A stretch of 64,000 bases of DNA from an uncultured Microbacteriaceae bacterium (lineage in GTDB: Bacteria > Actinomycetota > Actinomycetes > Actinomycetales > Microbacteriaceae): the NCBI GenBank assembly GCA_934661165.1, contig CAKUJB010000001.1, positions 1 through 64,000 of the forward strand. Direction: 5' to 3'. The notes beneath the pieces are model-generated. The model did not search any database. It had not been told where the DNA came from and saw nothing but the letters and a program-made list of their open reading frames with translations. Both the position numbers and the translations under genes were made by a program. Shown here piece by piece: positions 23,927 to 32,802 of this stretch (positions within the stretch are counted from its first letter, which is position 1; every line of letters begins with the position of its first letter).

Positions 23927-24565
23927 GTGGCCCGCTTCCTCCTCGTCCTCGACGTCGACTCGACCCTCATCGAGGACGAGGTCATCGAGCTCATCGCGGA
24001 GCACGCGGGCGTGCGCGAGCAGGTCGCGGCGGTGACGGCGCGGGCGATGCGCGGTGAGCTCGACTTCGCGGGCTCGCTCGTCGAGCGCGTGGCGACGCTC
24101 GAGGGCCTCCCCGTCTCGGTGCTCGACGAGGTCCGCGACCGCGTCCGGGTGACCGCGGGCGTGCCGGAGCTCATCGCGGGCGTCCAGGCGGCCGGCGGCG
24201 TGTTCGCGGTCGTGTCCGGCGGCTTCCACGAGATCCTCGATCCGCTCGCGGCCTTGCTCGGCATCGATCGGTGGCGGGCAAACCGGCTCGCCGTCCGCGA
24301 CGGTCGGCTCACCGGTCAGGTCGACGGCCCGATCGTCGACGCCGCGGCGAAGGCGGCGGCGCTGCGGGAGTGGGCGGCCGGGGCCGGCATCCCGCTGTCG
24401 CGATCCGTCGCGATCGGCGACGGGGCGAACGATCTCGGCATGATGGCCGCCGCGGGGCTCAGCATCGCCTTCGACGCGAAGCCCGCCGTGCGAGAGTCTG
24501 CGGACCTCTCGCTGCCGGTACGCGATCTCGCCGCCGTGCTCGGCGTCCTCGGCCTCCGCGGCTGA
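23927..24565 (+). CDS. serB: phosphoserine phosphatase
   Basis: 212 residues, HAD phosphatase. Motif I LDVDSTLIEDE (nucleophile D9, acid D11), motif II VVSGGFHEI, motif III Lys region DAAAKAAAL and motif IV IGDGANDLGMM. Last step of serine biosynthesis. It lacks the N-terminal ACT domains found in mycobacterial SerB, so feedback by serine through ACT is not expected. Confidence 0.9.
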   Translation: MARFLLVLDVDSTLIEDEVIELIAEHAGVREQVAAVTARAMRGELDFAGSLVERVATLEGLPVSVLDEVRDRVRVTAGVPELIAGVQAAGGVFAVVSGGFHEILDPLAALLGIDRWRANRLAVRDGRLTGQVDGPIVDAAAKAAALREWAAGAGIPLSRSVAIGDGANDLGMMAAAGLSIAFDAKPAVRESADLSLPVRDLAAVLGVLGLRG

Positions 24566-24589
24566 GCGGCGAGGCTGGGCGGATTCGGC

Positions 24590-25300
24590 TCAGTGCCCCA
24601 TGCCGAGTCCGCCGTCGACGGGGATGACGGCGCCCGAGATGTACCCCGCCTCCTCGGAGGCGAGCCAGCGCACGACCTTCGCGACCTCCTCGGGCGTCGC
24701 GAAGCGGCCTGCGGGGATCTGCCGGAGGTACGCGGACTGCTGCGCCTCGGGCAGCGCGGCGGTCATATCGGTCTCGATGAAACCGGGCGCGACGACGTTC
24801 GCGGTGATCCCGCGGCTGCCGAGCTCGCGCGTCACGGAGCGGGCGATGCCGATGAGGCCCGCCTTCGAGGCCGCGTAGTTCACCTGCCCGGCGGAGCCGA
24901 GCAGCCCGACGACGCTCGAGATGAGGATGATGCGGCCGAACCGGGCCTTGAGCATGCCCTTCGTCGCGCGCTTGACGACGCGAAACGCGCCGCCGAGGTT
25001 CGTATCGACGACGGAGTCGAACTCGTCGTCGCTCATCCGCAGCAGCAGCGTGTCCTTGGTGACCCCGGCATTCGCGACGAGGATGCCGATCGGACCGAGC
25101 GCGGACTCGATCTCGGCGAACGCGGCGTCGAGGCTCGCGCCGTCGGTGACGTCGGCGGTCACGGTGAGCGCGCCGTCCGGCCCCGCACCGCCGCGGGAGG
25201 TCACCGCGACGGGGTGCCCGGCCTCGAGGAAGGCCTCGGCGATCGCGCGGCCGATGCCGCGGTTGCCGCCGGTGACGAGGACGACGCTGCGCTCAGACAT
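24590..25300 (-). CDS. fabG: 3-oxoacyl-ACP reductase (SDR family)
   Basis: 236 residues. NADPH fold VTGGNRGIGRAIAEA, NANAG-equivalent LVANAGVTKD, catalytic Ser in ILISSVVGLLG, YAASK tyrosine-lysine pair and the PGFIETDMT block, all typical of FabG. It reduces beta-ketoacyl-ACP in fatty-acid elongation. The ATG at 25300 has TAGGCT 7 nt upstream (25308-25313); longer frames upstream are not supported. Confidence 0.88.
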   Translation of the reverse strand: MSERSVVLVTGGNRGIGRAIAEAFLEAGHPVAVTSRGGAGPDGALTVTADVTDGASLDAAFAEIESALGPIGILVANAGVTKDTLLLRMSDDEFDSVVDTNLGGAFRVVKRATKGMLKARFGRIILISSVVGLLGSAGQVNYAASKAGLIGIARSVTRELGSRGITANVVAPGFIETDMTAALPEAQQSAYLRQIPAGRFATPEEVAKVVRWLASEEAGYISGAVIPVDGGLGMGH

Positions 25301-25307
25301 GGCTGAG

Positions 25308-25334
25308 AGCCTACTTGGGGAAGGGGCGTAGCCT
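25308..25334. promoter_or_regulatory. divergent leaderless promoters (fabG / DUF3099)
   Basis: TAGGCT on the minus strand (25308-25313) is 7 nt from fabG. TAGCCT on the plus strand (25329-25334) is 6 nt from the DUF3099 ATG; that 6-nt spacer reads GGAGGC. Confidence 0.45.
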
Positions 25335-25340
25335 GGAGGC

Positions 25341-25616
25341 ATGGGTCGTCCCGTGGTCATCACGAGCGCGCCGGTCTCGCCCGAGGCCGACCGGCATCGC
25401 CGGATGGTGAGCTACACCATCATGATGGCGATCCGCTTCGCCTGCTTCATCGCGATCTTCTTCGTCGAGGGCTGGTGGCAGCTCGTGTGCCTCATCGGCG
25501 CCGTCCTGCTCCCGTACCTCGCGGTCACGCGCGCGAACGTGCACGGCGATCCCCATCGGGTCACCCCAGAGTCCCCTGACCGCCGCGGCCTGCCCGCCGG
25601 CCAGGATGACGAATGA
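25341..25616 (+). CDS. DUF3099 membrane protein
   Basis: 91 residues, typical actinobacterial DUF3099: the ITSAPVSPEADRHRRM opening and two membrane helices (residues about 25-43 and 46-62). Function unknown. Its stop overlaps the SURF1 start in an ATGA, so the two are coupled, perhaps around cytochrome oxidase assembly. Confidence 0.85.
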   Translation: MGRPVVITSAPVSPEADRHRRMVSYTIMMAIRFACFIAIFFVEGWWQLVCLIGAVLLPYLAVTRANVHGDPHRVTPESPDRRGLPAGQDDE

Positions 25617-26419
25617 GCGGCGCACGTCGCTGGCTCGGCTACCTCGCCCTCGTCGTCGCCTTCTCGGTCGCCTGCGGCTGGCTCGCGTCATGGCAGTTCG
25701 GCCGGAACGAGGAGGCCGCCGAGCGCATCCGCCAGATCGAGGAGAACTGGGACTCCGCACCCGTGCCGCTCGCCGAGGTGCTCGCCGGGCCGGACTCGGC
25801 CTTCGACCGAACCGAAACCTGGACGCCCGTCGAGCTCACCGGCGAGTACCTCGTCGACGAGACGCTCCTCGTGCGCAACCGGCCGCGCGACGGTCTGCCG
25901 GGATATGAGGTGCTCGTCCCCTTCCGGCTGCTCGACGGCACCGTGCTCATCGTCAACCGGGGCTGGCTCCCGGCCGGCGAACGGCAGGCGGAGACGCCGG
26001 ACACCCTGCCCGAGCCGATGCGCGGGCCGCAGACGGTCATCGTCCGGCTGCGGGCCGGCGAGCCACCCGTGCCGGGCCGCTCCGCGCCGGCGGGACAGGT
26101 CGCGACGATCGAGCTCCCGCTCATCGCAGAGCTCCTCGCGGCGCCCGTGTACACCGGGGCGTTCGGGGTGCTCGCCGCCGAGCCCGACGCCGACCTCGCC
26201 GAGGCCCCGGCGCTCGCATCGCGGCCGGCCGCCGATCCGGGCCCGCACCTCTCGTACGCGGTGCAGTGGATCCTCTTCGCGGTCATGGCGGGGATCGCCC
26301 TGGTCTGGGGCATCTGGAACGAGCGGCGGCTGCGCCGCCTCAGCCCCGCGGAGCGCGCCTCGCGGGGCGCACGGCGCGACGCGGATGCCGAGGCCGAGGA
26401 CGCGCTGCTCGACGCCTGA
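25613..26419 (+). CDS. SURF1-family cytochrome c oxidase assembly protein
   Basis: 268 residues. An N-terminal membrane helix (residues about 7-26), extracytoplasmic domain with VELTGEYLVDETLLVRNRP and LIVNRGWLPAGERQ, and a second membrane helix near residue 218 (SYAVQWILFAVMAGIALVWG). SURF1 helps insert haem a into oxidase. The haem A synthesis genes ctaA and ctaB lie 6 and 14 kb away. Confidence 0.88.
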   Translation: MSGARRWLGYLALVVAFSVACGWLASWQFGRNEEAAERIRQIEENWDSAPVPLAEVLAGPDSAFDRTETWTPVELTGEYLVDETLLVRNRPRDGLPGYEVLVPFRLLDGTVLIVNRGWLPAGERQAETPDTLPEPMRGPQTVIVRLRAGEPPVPGRSAPAGQVATIELPLIAELLAAPVYTGAFGVLAAEPDADLAEAPALASRPAADPGPHLSYAVQWILFAVMAGIALVWGIWNERRLRRLSPAERASRGARRDADAEAEDALLDA

Positions 26420-26432
26420 GCGGGCTCAGGCG
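26413..26432. terminator. bidirectional terminator hairpin
   Basis: A perfect 8-bp stem (26413-26420 with 26425-26432) with a 4-nt loop spans the stops of the convergent SURF1 and ABC-F genes. No T-run is visible. Confidence 0.45.
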
Positions 26433-28024
26433 AGTTCGACGAGCTCCTGGTAGTCGCGCCCCCAGAGGTCCTCGACGCCGTCGGGCAGGATGAGCACCCG
26501 CTCCGGGTTCAGCGCCTCGACCGCACCGGGGTCGTGGGAGACGAGGACGACCGCGCCCGAGTAGGAGGCGAGCGCGCCGAGTACCTCGAGGCGACTTGCG
26601 GGATCGAGGTTGTTCGTGGGTTCGTCGAGCAGCAGCACGTTCGCCCCGCTCACGACGATCATCGCGAGGGCGAGGCGCGTCTTCTCGCCGCCCGAGAGGA
26701 CCCCGGCCGGCTTGTCGACGTCGTCGCCGACGAAGAGGAACGAGCCGAGGACGCTCCGCGCCTGGGTCGAGCTGATGTCGGGCGAGGCCGTGAGCATGTT
26801 CTCGAGCACGCTGCGCTTCACGTCGATCGTCTCGTGCTCCTGCGCGTAGTAGCCGATGCGCAGGCCGTGACCGTGATCGACGCCACCGGTGTCGGGCGCG
26901 TCGACGCCCGCGAGGATGCGCAGCAGTGTCGTCTTCCCCGCGCCGTTGAGGCCGAGCACGACGACCTTCGAGCCGCGGTCGATCGCGAGGTCGACGGCCG
27001 TGAAGATCTCGAGCGAGCCGTAGGACTTCGAGAGGTTGTGCGCCATGAGCGGGGTGCGGCCGCACGCCGCCGGCTCGGGGAAGCGCAGCTTCGCGACGCG
27101 GTCGCCGACGCGGACCTCCTCGAGGCCCGCGAGGAGACGCTCGGCGCGCGCGACCATCTGGTGCGCGGCCGCGGCCTTCGTCGCCTTCGCGCCGAACCTC
27201 GCCGCCTGGAGCTGGAGTGCCGTCGCCTTCTTCTCCGCGTTCGCGCGCTCCTTGCGGCGGCGCTCCTCGTCGGCCTCGCGCTGGCGGAGGTAGTGCTTCC
27301 ACCCCATGTTGTACTGGTCGATGACCGTCCGGTTCGCGTCGAGGTAGAAGACCTTGTTGACGGTCTCCTCGACGAGCTCGACGTCGTGGCTGATGATGAC
27401 GAGCCCGCCCGGATAGCCCTTGAGGAACTCGCGCAGCCACACGACCGAGTCCGCATCGAGGTGGTTCGTCGGCTCGTCGAGGAGCATCGTGTCGGCATCG
27501 CTGAAGAGGATGCGCGCGAGCTCGATCCGACGACGCTGCCCGCCCGACAGCGTCCGCAGCGGCTGATCGAGGATGCGCTCGGGCAGCGCGAGGTGCGAGG
27601 AGATCGTCGCGGCCTCCGCCTCCGCGGCGTACCCGCCGCGCGCCTCGAACTCGTCGTTGAGACGCGTGTACCGGCGCATCGCCCGATCCGCGGTGTCCGA
27701 GTCGGCCGCGCCCATCTCCTCGGTCGCGCGCGCGATCTCGGCGGCGAGCGTCCCGAGTCCACGGGCGTCGAGAATACGCGTCCGCGCGGACTGCTCGGGA
27801 TCCCCGGACCGCGGGTCCTGCGGGAGGTAGCCGATCTCGCCGTGACGATCGATGCGCCCCGCGGTCGGCAGCGCCTCCCCCGCGAGCGTCTTCGTGAGCG
27901 TCGTCTTGCCGGCGCCGTTGCGGCCGACGAGCCCGATCTTGTCGCCGCGGTCGACGCGGAACGTGACGCCCGACATGAGGGTGCGCGCGCCCACGCGGAT
28001 CTCCAGGTCGCTGACGGCGAGCAC
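26426..28024 (-). CDS. ABC-F family ATPase
   Basis: 532 residues, two ABC domains and no membrane segment. Walker A motifs GRNGAGKTT and GLNGAGKTT, signatures LSGGQRRRI and LSGGEKTRL, Walker B LLDEPTNHLD and LLDEPTNNLD. The interdomain linker is charged and Lys/Arg/Glu-rich. ABC-F proteins bind the ribosome E site as translation factors or antibiotic protection factors. I chose GTG 28024 with AAAGG upstream; GTG 28033 is possible. Confidence 0.85.
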   Translation of the reverse strand: MLAVSDLEIRVGARTLMSGVTFRVDRGDKIGLVGRNGAGKTTLTKTLAGEALPTAGRIDRHGEIGYLPQDPRSGDPEQSARTRILDARGLGTLAAEIARATEEMGAADSDTADRAMRRYTRLNDEFEARGGYAAEAEAATISSHLALPERILDQPLRTLSGGQRRRIELARILFSDADTMLLDEPTNHLDADSVVWLREFLKGYPGGLVIISHDVELVEETVNKVFYLDANRTVIDQYNMGWKHYLRQREADEERRRKERANAEKKATALQLQAARFGAKATKAAAAHQMVARAERLLAGLEEVRVGDRVAKLRFPEPAACGRTPLMAHNLSKSYGSLEIFTAVDLAIDRGSKVVVLGLNGAGKTTLLRILAGVDAPDTGGVDHGHGLRIGYYAQEHETIDVKRSVLENMLTASPDISSTQARSVLGSFLFVGDDVDKPAGVLSGGEKTRLALAMIVVSGANVLLLDEPTNNLDPASRLEVLGALASYSGAVVLVSHDPGAVEALNPERVLILPDGVEDLWGRDYQELVELA

Positions 28025-28082
28025 GGGCAGCACCTTTCGACACGAGGAGCGGACGGTTACGGCGACGGGAGAGCCGACCGTC

Positions 28083-28088
28083 TAGTCT
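28083..28088 (+). promoter_or_regulatory. -10 element of a leaderless promoter (bioY)
   Basis: TAGTCT ends 6 nt before the ATG at 28095. No biotin-regulator palindrome or riboswitch was seen. Confidence 0.5.
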
Positions 28089-28094
28089 ACTGCC

Positions 28095-28721
28095 ATGACG
28101 ATCACCGCCCCCGTCGCCCGTCCTGTCCTCGTCGACCTCATTCCGAGGCCGACGACCGCGGCTCGTGCGCTGCTGGTCGACGCCGGCCTCGTGCTCGCCG
28201 GCGTCGCCGTCGTCGCGGCGCTCGCGAAGGTCGCGTTCTTCATCGGCCCGGTGCCGATCACGGGCCAGACCGCGGGCGTCATCCTCGTCGGCGCGGCGCT
28301 CGGCGCCCGGCGCGGCGCGGTCGCGCTCACGACGTACCTGCTGCTGGGCCTCGCGGGACTGCCGATCTTCGCCGGCCTCGTCGCGGGTCCGCTCTACGTG
28401 CTCTCGCCCTCGTTCGGCTTCATCATCGGGTTCATCCCCGCCGCATTCGTCGCGGGCTGGTTCGCGGAGCGGGCCTGGGATCGCAAGCCGTGGCTCGCAT
28501 TCGTCGGCTTCGTCCTCGCGAGCATCGTGCCGTTCCTCGTCGGGGTTCCGTACATGGCGCTCATCCTCGCCGCGGCACTGGGCCAGCCGATCACGTTCGG
28601 CAGCGTCATGGAGGCGGGCCTGCTGCCGTTCATCGTGCCGGGGCTCATCAAGGCCGCGGCGGTCGCCCTGCTGCTCCCGGCCGTCTGGCTCGGCGTGCGC
28701 GCGATCGACCGTCGGCGCTGA
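28095..28721 (+). CDS. bioY: BioY biotin transporter S component
   Basis: 208 residues, about six hydrophobic segments. The substrate-binding family motifs are present: VPITGQTAGVILVGAALGARRG and LLGLAGLPIFAG. BioY takes up biotin alone or with the EcfAT energy module. No ecfA or ecfT gene is adjacent; the ATPase at 20581 is not near enough to infer pairing. Confidence 0.9.
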   Translation: MTITAPVARPVLVDLIPRPTTAARALLVDAGLVLAGVAVVAALAKVAFFIGPVPITGQTAGVILVGAALGARRGAVALTTYLLLGLAGLPIFAGLVAGPLYVLSPSFGFIIGFIPAAFVAGWFAERAWDRKPWLAFVGFVLASIVPFLVGVPYMALILAAALGQPITFGSVMEAGLLPFIVPGLIKAAAVALLLPAVWLGVRAIDRRR

Positions 28722-28727
28722 GCCGAC

Positions 28728-29054
28728 TCAGATCGAGAAGCCGAGGGCGCGCATCATGTCGCGCCCGTCCTCGGTGATCCGCTCGGGACCCCACGGCGGC
28801 ATCCAGACCCAGTTGATCCGGAACGCGTCGAACACCCCGTCGAGCGCATTCGCCATCTCCTCCTCGATGACGTCCGTGAGCGGACAGCCCGCGGAGGTGA
28901 GCGTCATCGAGACGAGGAGCTCATCCTCGTCCCCGAGCGAGAGGTCGTAGATGAGCCCGAGGTCCACGATGTTGACGCCGAGCTCCGGGTCGACGACTTC
29001 CTTGAGCGCCTCCTCGGCCTCGTCGAAGCGCTCGGGTGCGAGTTCGGTGGGCAT
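28728..29054 (-). CDS. SufT/MIP18-type Fe-S assembly factor (DUF59)
   Basis: 108 residues, one DUF59 domain: VVDPELGVNIVDLGLIYDL and the Cys-containing TLTSAGCPLTDVIEEEM. Such proteins help mature Fe-S clusters. The start has a GGAGG site. It is the last gene of the suf operon, 12 bp after sufC. Confidence 0.9.
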   Translation of the reverse strand: MPTELAPERFDEAEEALKEVVDPELGVNIVDLGLIYDLSLGDEDELLVSMTLTSAGCPLTDVIEEEMANALDGVFDAFRINWVWMPPWGPERITEDGRDMMRALGFSI

Positions 29055-29066
29055 GGTCCCTCCAGG

Positions 29067-29834
29067 TTACTTCGAGTCTCCCGCCGAGACGAGGTAGCGG
29101 TCGTAGCCCTCCTCCTCGAGGCGGTCGGCCAGCTCCGGGCCGCCCTCCTCGACGATGCGTCCCTCGACGAAGACGTGGACGAAGTCGGGTCGGATGTAGC
29201 GCAGGATGCGCGTGTAGTGCGTGATGAGGAGGATGCCGAGGTCGCTCGTCTCACGGGCGCGGTTGACGCCCTCCGAGACGATCTTCAGCGCGTCGACGTC
29301 GAGGCCGGAGTCGGTCTCGTCGAGGATCGCGAAGCGCGGGCGGAGCAGGCCGAGCTGGAGGATCTCGTGACGCTTCTTCTCCCCGCCGGAGAAGCCCTCG
29401 TTGACGTTGCGCTCCGCGAAGGTGCGGTCCATGCGCAGCTCCTCCATCGAGGTGCGCACCTCCTTGATCCACGGCCGGATCGCGGGCGCCTCGCCCGTCA
29501 GCGCGGTCTTCGCCGTGCGGAGGAAGTCGGCGACCTTGACGCCGGGGATCTCCACGGGGTACTGCATCGCGAGGAAGAGCCCGGCGCGGGCGCGCTCGTC
29601 GACGCTCATGTCGAGGACGTCCTCGCCGTCGAGCGTGACCGTGCCGCCGTCGATCGAGTACTTGGGGTGGCCGGCGAGCGCGTAGGCGAGCGTCGACTTG
29701 CCGGAGCCGTTCGGGCCCATGATCGCGTGGGTCTCACCGGAGCGGATCGTGAGGTCGACGCCGCGCAGGATCGGCTTGGCGCCCTGCTCGGTCTCGACGC
29801 TGACGTGGAGGTCGCGGATGACGAGTTCAGACAT
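29067..29834 (-). CDS. sufC: Fe-S cluster assembly ATPase SufC
   Basis: 255 residues. Walker A GPNGSGKST, SufC signature NEGFSGGEKKRHEILQ, Walker B FAILDETDSGLDVDAL. It powers the SufBCD scaffold. Its ATG shares one base with the Rieske gene stop (TGATG), so translation is coupled. Confidence 0.95.
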   Translation of the reverse strand: MSELVIRDLHVSVETEQGAKPILRGVDLTIRSGETHAIMGPNGSGKSTLAYALAGHPKYSIDGGTVTLDGEDVLDMSVDERARAGLFLAMQYPVEIPGVKVADFLRTAKTALTGEAPAIRPWIKEVRTSMEELRMDRTFAERNVNEGFSGGEKKRHEILQLGLLRPRFAILDETDSGLDVDALKIVSEGVNRARETSDLGILLITHYTRILRYIRPDFVHVFVEGRIVEEGGPELADRLEEEGYDRYLVSAGDSK

Positions 29835-30157
29835 CAGAATTCCTTCGGGGTGGGGTCGGCGTAGACGATGCCATCGATGATCGTCACGGGGAATGCGGGG
29901 ACCGGCTCGTAGGCCGGCAGGGAGAGCGCGGCGCCGGTGCGGAGGTCGAACTTCGCGCCGTGGGCCCAGCACTCGACGGTGCCGTCCTCGAAGAAGCCCT
30001 CCGAGAGCGAGACGTCGCCGTGGGAGCAGCGGTCGCCGATGCAGTGGACCTCGCCGCGGTCGTCGAGCACGACGCAGACGGGGACGTCGCCGAGCATCGA
30101 GTACTTCGCCTCGTTCGGCGCGAGCTCCTCGAGGCGGGCGACCTCCACTCGGGTCAT
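29834..30157 (-). CDS. Rieske-type [2Fe-2S] ferredoxin
   Basis: 107 residues. The Rieske ligands are in CSHG and CWAHG (residues about 44-66). It resembles the ferredoxin subunits of non-haem oxygenases (NirD/BphF type) and is often found inside actinobacterial suf operons, perhaps feeding electrons for cluster assembly. It overlaps sufD by 4 bp. Confidence 0.9.
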   Translation of the reverse strand: MTRVEVARLEELAPNEAKYSMLGDVPVCVVLDDRGEVHCIGDRCSHGDVSLSEGFFEDGTVECWAHGAKFDLRTGAALSLPAYEPVPAFPVTIIDGIVYADPTPKEF

Positions 30158-31254
30158 GCCACGGCCTCCACGGCGGGGAGCCTCGTCTCGAGCTCGGCCT
30201 CGACGGCCGCGGCGAGCCGGGCCTGCAGCTCGGGCTCCTCGATGTGCTGCAGGATCTCAGCGAGGAACCCGATGACGACGAGCCGGCGCGCCTCGGACTC
30301 GGGGATGCCGCGGGACATGAGATAGAAGAGCTGGGCGTCGTCGAAGCGCCCGGTCGCGCTCGCGTGGCCGGCGCCGGTGATCTCGCCCGTCTCGATCTCG
30401 AGGTTGGGGATCGAGTCGGCCCGTGCGCCCTCCGTGAGGAGCAGGTTGCGGTTCTGCTCGTAGCTGTCGGTGCCGACCGCGTCGGCGCCGATGAGGACGT
30501 CCCCGACCCAGACGGTGCGGGCGCCCTCGCCCTGCAGCGCGCCCTTGTAGACGACGTTGCCCTTCGTGTGCCGGCCGACGTGGTGGAGGAAGACCTGGGA
30601 CTCGAGGTGCTGGCCCTCGTCGGCGAATGCGAGGCCGAGGAGCTGCCCCTCGGCACCCTCGCCCTCGAGGCGCACGCTCGTGTTGAGCCGCACGACGGCC
30701 CCGCCGAGCGAGACGACGATGTGGGTGAGCTTCGCGCCGCGGCCGACGGAGGCCTGGTGGGCGGACGCGTGCACCGCGTCGTCGTCCCATTCCTGCACGC
30801 TCAGGAGCGTGAGGTCGGCGCCCTCTTCGACACGAATGCGCACGTTCTGCGCGTAGCGGGCCGCCCCGGAGTGCTCGAGGACGATCGTGCCGACCGACCG
30901 GGGCTCGGCGACGACGAGGACGTTCGGCGGGAGGTCCTCGCCCTGGAGCGCGATGTGGCGGGTCTCGCCCGAGTTGTCGCCGCGCACCCGGATCTCGCTC
31001 GTGCCGCCGCGCCGCCAGGCCTTCGCGCTGACGACGTCCTCCGGACGGAAGTCCTCCGGGGCGTCGCCGACGACCTCTGGCGCCTCGGCGTCGATGAGGG
31101 GACGGAGCCGGTCGATGTCGCTCAGCCGCCACATCGGGTCGCGCCGGTCGACCGCGTCGAAGTCCGCGGGGTCGTGCGACCACGGGCGCTCGTCGCGGGT
31201 CTGGACGGGCGCGATCCAACCATCGGCGCTCCCGCCGTGTGTGTGCTGCTGCAT
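30154..31254 (-). CDS. sufD: Fe-S cluster assembly protein SufD
   Basis: 366 residues, SufBD beta-helix core (residues about 120-330: EEGADLTLLSVQEWDD, GQHLESQVFLHH, QNRNLLLTEGARADSIPNLEIE) and the C-terminal FYLMSRGIPESEARRLVV block shared with SufB. It forms the SufBC2D scaffold and does not carry the full cysteine set of SufB. Confidence 0.93.
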   Translation of the reverse strand: MQQHTHGGSADGWIAPVQTRDERPWSHDPADFDAVDRRDPMWRLSDIDRLRPLIDAEAPEVVGDAPEDFRPEDVVSAKAWRRGGTSEIRVRGDNSGETRHIALQGEDLPPNVLVVAEPRSVGTIVLEHSGAARYAQNVRIRVEEGADLTLLSVQEWDDDAVHASAHQASVGRGAKLTHIVVSLGGAVVRLNTSVRLEGEGAEGQLLGLAFADEGQHLESQVFLHHVGRHTKGNVVYKGALQGEGARTVWVGDVLIGADAVGTDSYEQNRNLLLTEGARADSIPNLEIETGEITGAGHASATGRFDDAQLFYLMSRGIPESEARRLVVIGFLAEILQHIEEPELQARLAAAVEAELETRLPAVEAVA

Positions 31255-31258
31255 GGGA

Positions 31259-32677
31259 CTAGCCCACCGAGCCTTCCATGTTCATCTCGATGAGTTTGTT
31301 GAGCTCCATCGCGTACTCCATCGGCAGCTCGCGCGCGATCGGCTCGATGAAGCCGCGCACGATCATCGCCATCGCCTCGGCCTCCGGGACGCCGCGCGAC
31401 ATGAGGTAGAACAGCTGCTGCTCGCTCACCCGCGACACCGTCGCCTCGTGGCCGAGCTGCGCGTCGTCGACGCGGATGTCGATCGCCGGGTAGGTGTCGG
31501 AGCGGGAGATCGTGTCGACGAGGAGCGCGTCGCACACGACGGAGTTCGCGGCGTGATGCGCGCTCGGCTCGATGCGCACCTCGCCGCGATAGCCGGTGCG
31601 ACCGCCACCGCGTGCGATGGACTTCGAGACGATCGAGGACTGCGTGTGGGGGGCGAGGTGGATCATCTTCGCGCCCGCGTCCTGGTGCTGTCCGGGGCCG
31701 GCGAAGGCGACGGAGAGTGTCTCCCCCTTCGCGTGCTCGCCGACGAGGTACACCGAGGGGTACTTCATCGTCACCTTCGAGCCGATGTTGCCGTCGACCC
31801 ATTCCATGGTCGCGCCCTCGTGGGCAACGGCGCGCTTCGTGACGAGGTTGTAGACGTTCGTCGACCAGTTCTGGATGGTCGTGTAGCGCACCCGCGCATT
31901 CTTCTTCACGATGATCTCGACGACGGCCGAGTGCAGCGAGTCCGACTTGTAGATCGGCGCCGTGCAGCCCTCGATGTAGTGCACGTACGAGCCCTCGTCG
32001 GCGATGATGAGCGTCCGCTCGAACTGCCCCATGTTCTCGGTGTTGATCCGGAAGTAGGCCTGGAGCGGGATCTCGACGTGGACGCCGGGCGGGACGTAGA
32101 CGAAGGAGCCGCCCGACCACACCGCGGTGTTGAGCGCGGCGAACTTGTTGTCGCCCGACGGGATGACGGTGCCGAAGTACTCGTCGAAGAACTCCGGATG
32201 CTCGCGCAGCGCCGTGTCGGTGTCCATGAAGATGACACCCTGCTTCTCGAGCTCCTCGTTGATCTGGTGGTAGACGACCTCGGACTCGTACTGCGCCGCG
32301 ACCCCGGCGACGAGCCGCTGCCGCTCGGCCTCGGGGATCCCGATGCGCTCGTACGTCTCCTTGATCTCGTCCGGCAGCTCCTCCCAGGTCGCCGCCTGGC
32401 GCTCCGTCGAGCGGACGAAGTATTTGATGTTGTCGAAGTCGATCGCCGACAGGTCGGCGCCCCACGAGGGCATCGGTTTGCGCTGGAAGAGCGCGAGGCC
32501 GCGGAGTCGCTGCTTGAGCATCGACTCCGGCTCCTCCTTGAGGGCCGAGATGTCTCGGACCACCGCCTCGCTCAGGCCGCGCTTCGCGCTGGCGCCGGCG
32601 ACATCCGAATCGTGCCAGCCGAACTCGTACTGCCCAAGGGCGTCGATCTCCGGCCGATCGATGAGTACATCGGTCAT
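31259..32677 (-). CDS. sufB: Fe-S cluster assembly protein SufB
   Basis: 472 residues, the usual length. Markers: [20 protein letters not shown] near the start, [33 protein letters not shown] with the scaffold cysteine, and [18 protein letters not shown] at the end. It builds the nascent cluster with SufC and SufD. It is the first gene of the operon. No SufR regulator and no SufS or SufU gene lies in the window. Confidence 0.95.
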   Translation of the reverse strand: MTDVLIDRPEIDALGQYEFGWHDSDVAGASAKRGLSEAVVRDISALKEEPESMLKQRLRGLALFQRKPMPSWGADLSAIDFDNIKYFVRSTERQAATWEELPDEIKETYERIGIPEAERQRLVAGVAAQYESEVVYHQINEELEKQGVIFMDTDTALREHPEFFDEYFGTVIPSGDNKFAALNTAVWSGGSFVYVPPGVHVEIPLQAYFRINTENMGQFERTLIIADEGSYVHYIEGCTAPIYKSDSLHSAVVEIIVKKNARVRYTTIQNWSTNVYNLVTKRAVAHEGATMEWVDGNIGSKVTMKYPSVYLVGEHAKGETLSVAFAGPGQHQDAGAKMIHLAPHTQSSIVSKSIARGGGRTGYRGEVRIEPSAHHAANSVVCDALLVDTISRSDTYPAIDIRVDDAQLGHEATVSRVSEQQLFYLMSRGVPEAEAMAMIVRGFIEPIARELPMEYAMELNKLIEMNMEGSVG

Positions 32678-32802
32678 GTGTTCAACTCACTCTCCACCGA
32701 AGCGAACTATCAGGTCCGTGTCGGTATTCCGCCTTGAACGGCGGCACTAAAATCGTAGAGCACCCAGCTGGGTCCCAGGTGCGAGACAGAAGGGTTGGGG
32801 GC
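32678..32802. promoter_or_regulatory. intergenic control region between sufB and ctaA
   Basis: 125 bp with no gene. It holds TAAAAT (32748-32753), a candidate -10 for ctaA; CCGCC-TTGAAC-GGCGG (32729-32744); and a perfect 12-bp palindrome ACCCAGCTGGGT (32762-32773). They could be operators for the suf or ctaA promoters, but the regulator cannot be named. Confidence 0.35.

Noticed and set aside
28034..28094. Possible biotin riboswitch or BioR site before bioY
   Set aside because: Only a leaderless promoter pattern is seen; no conserved fold or TTATMKATAA-type palindrome.
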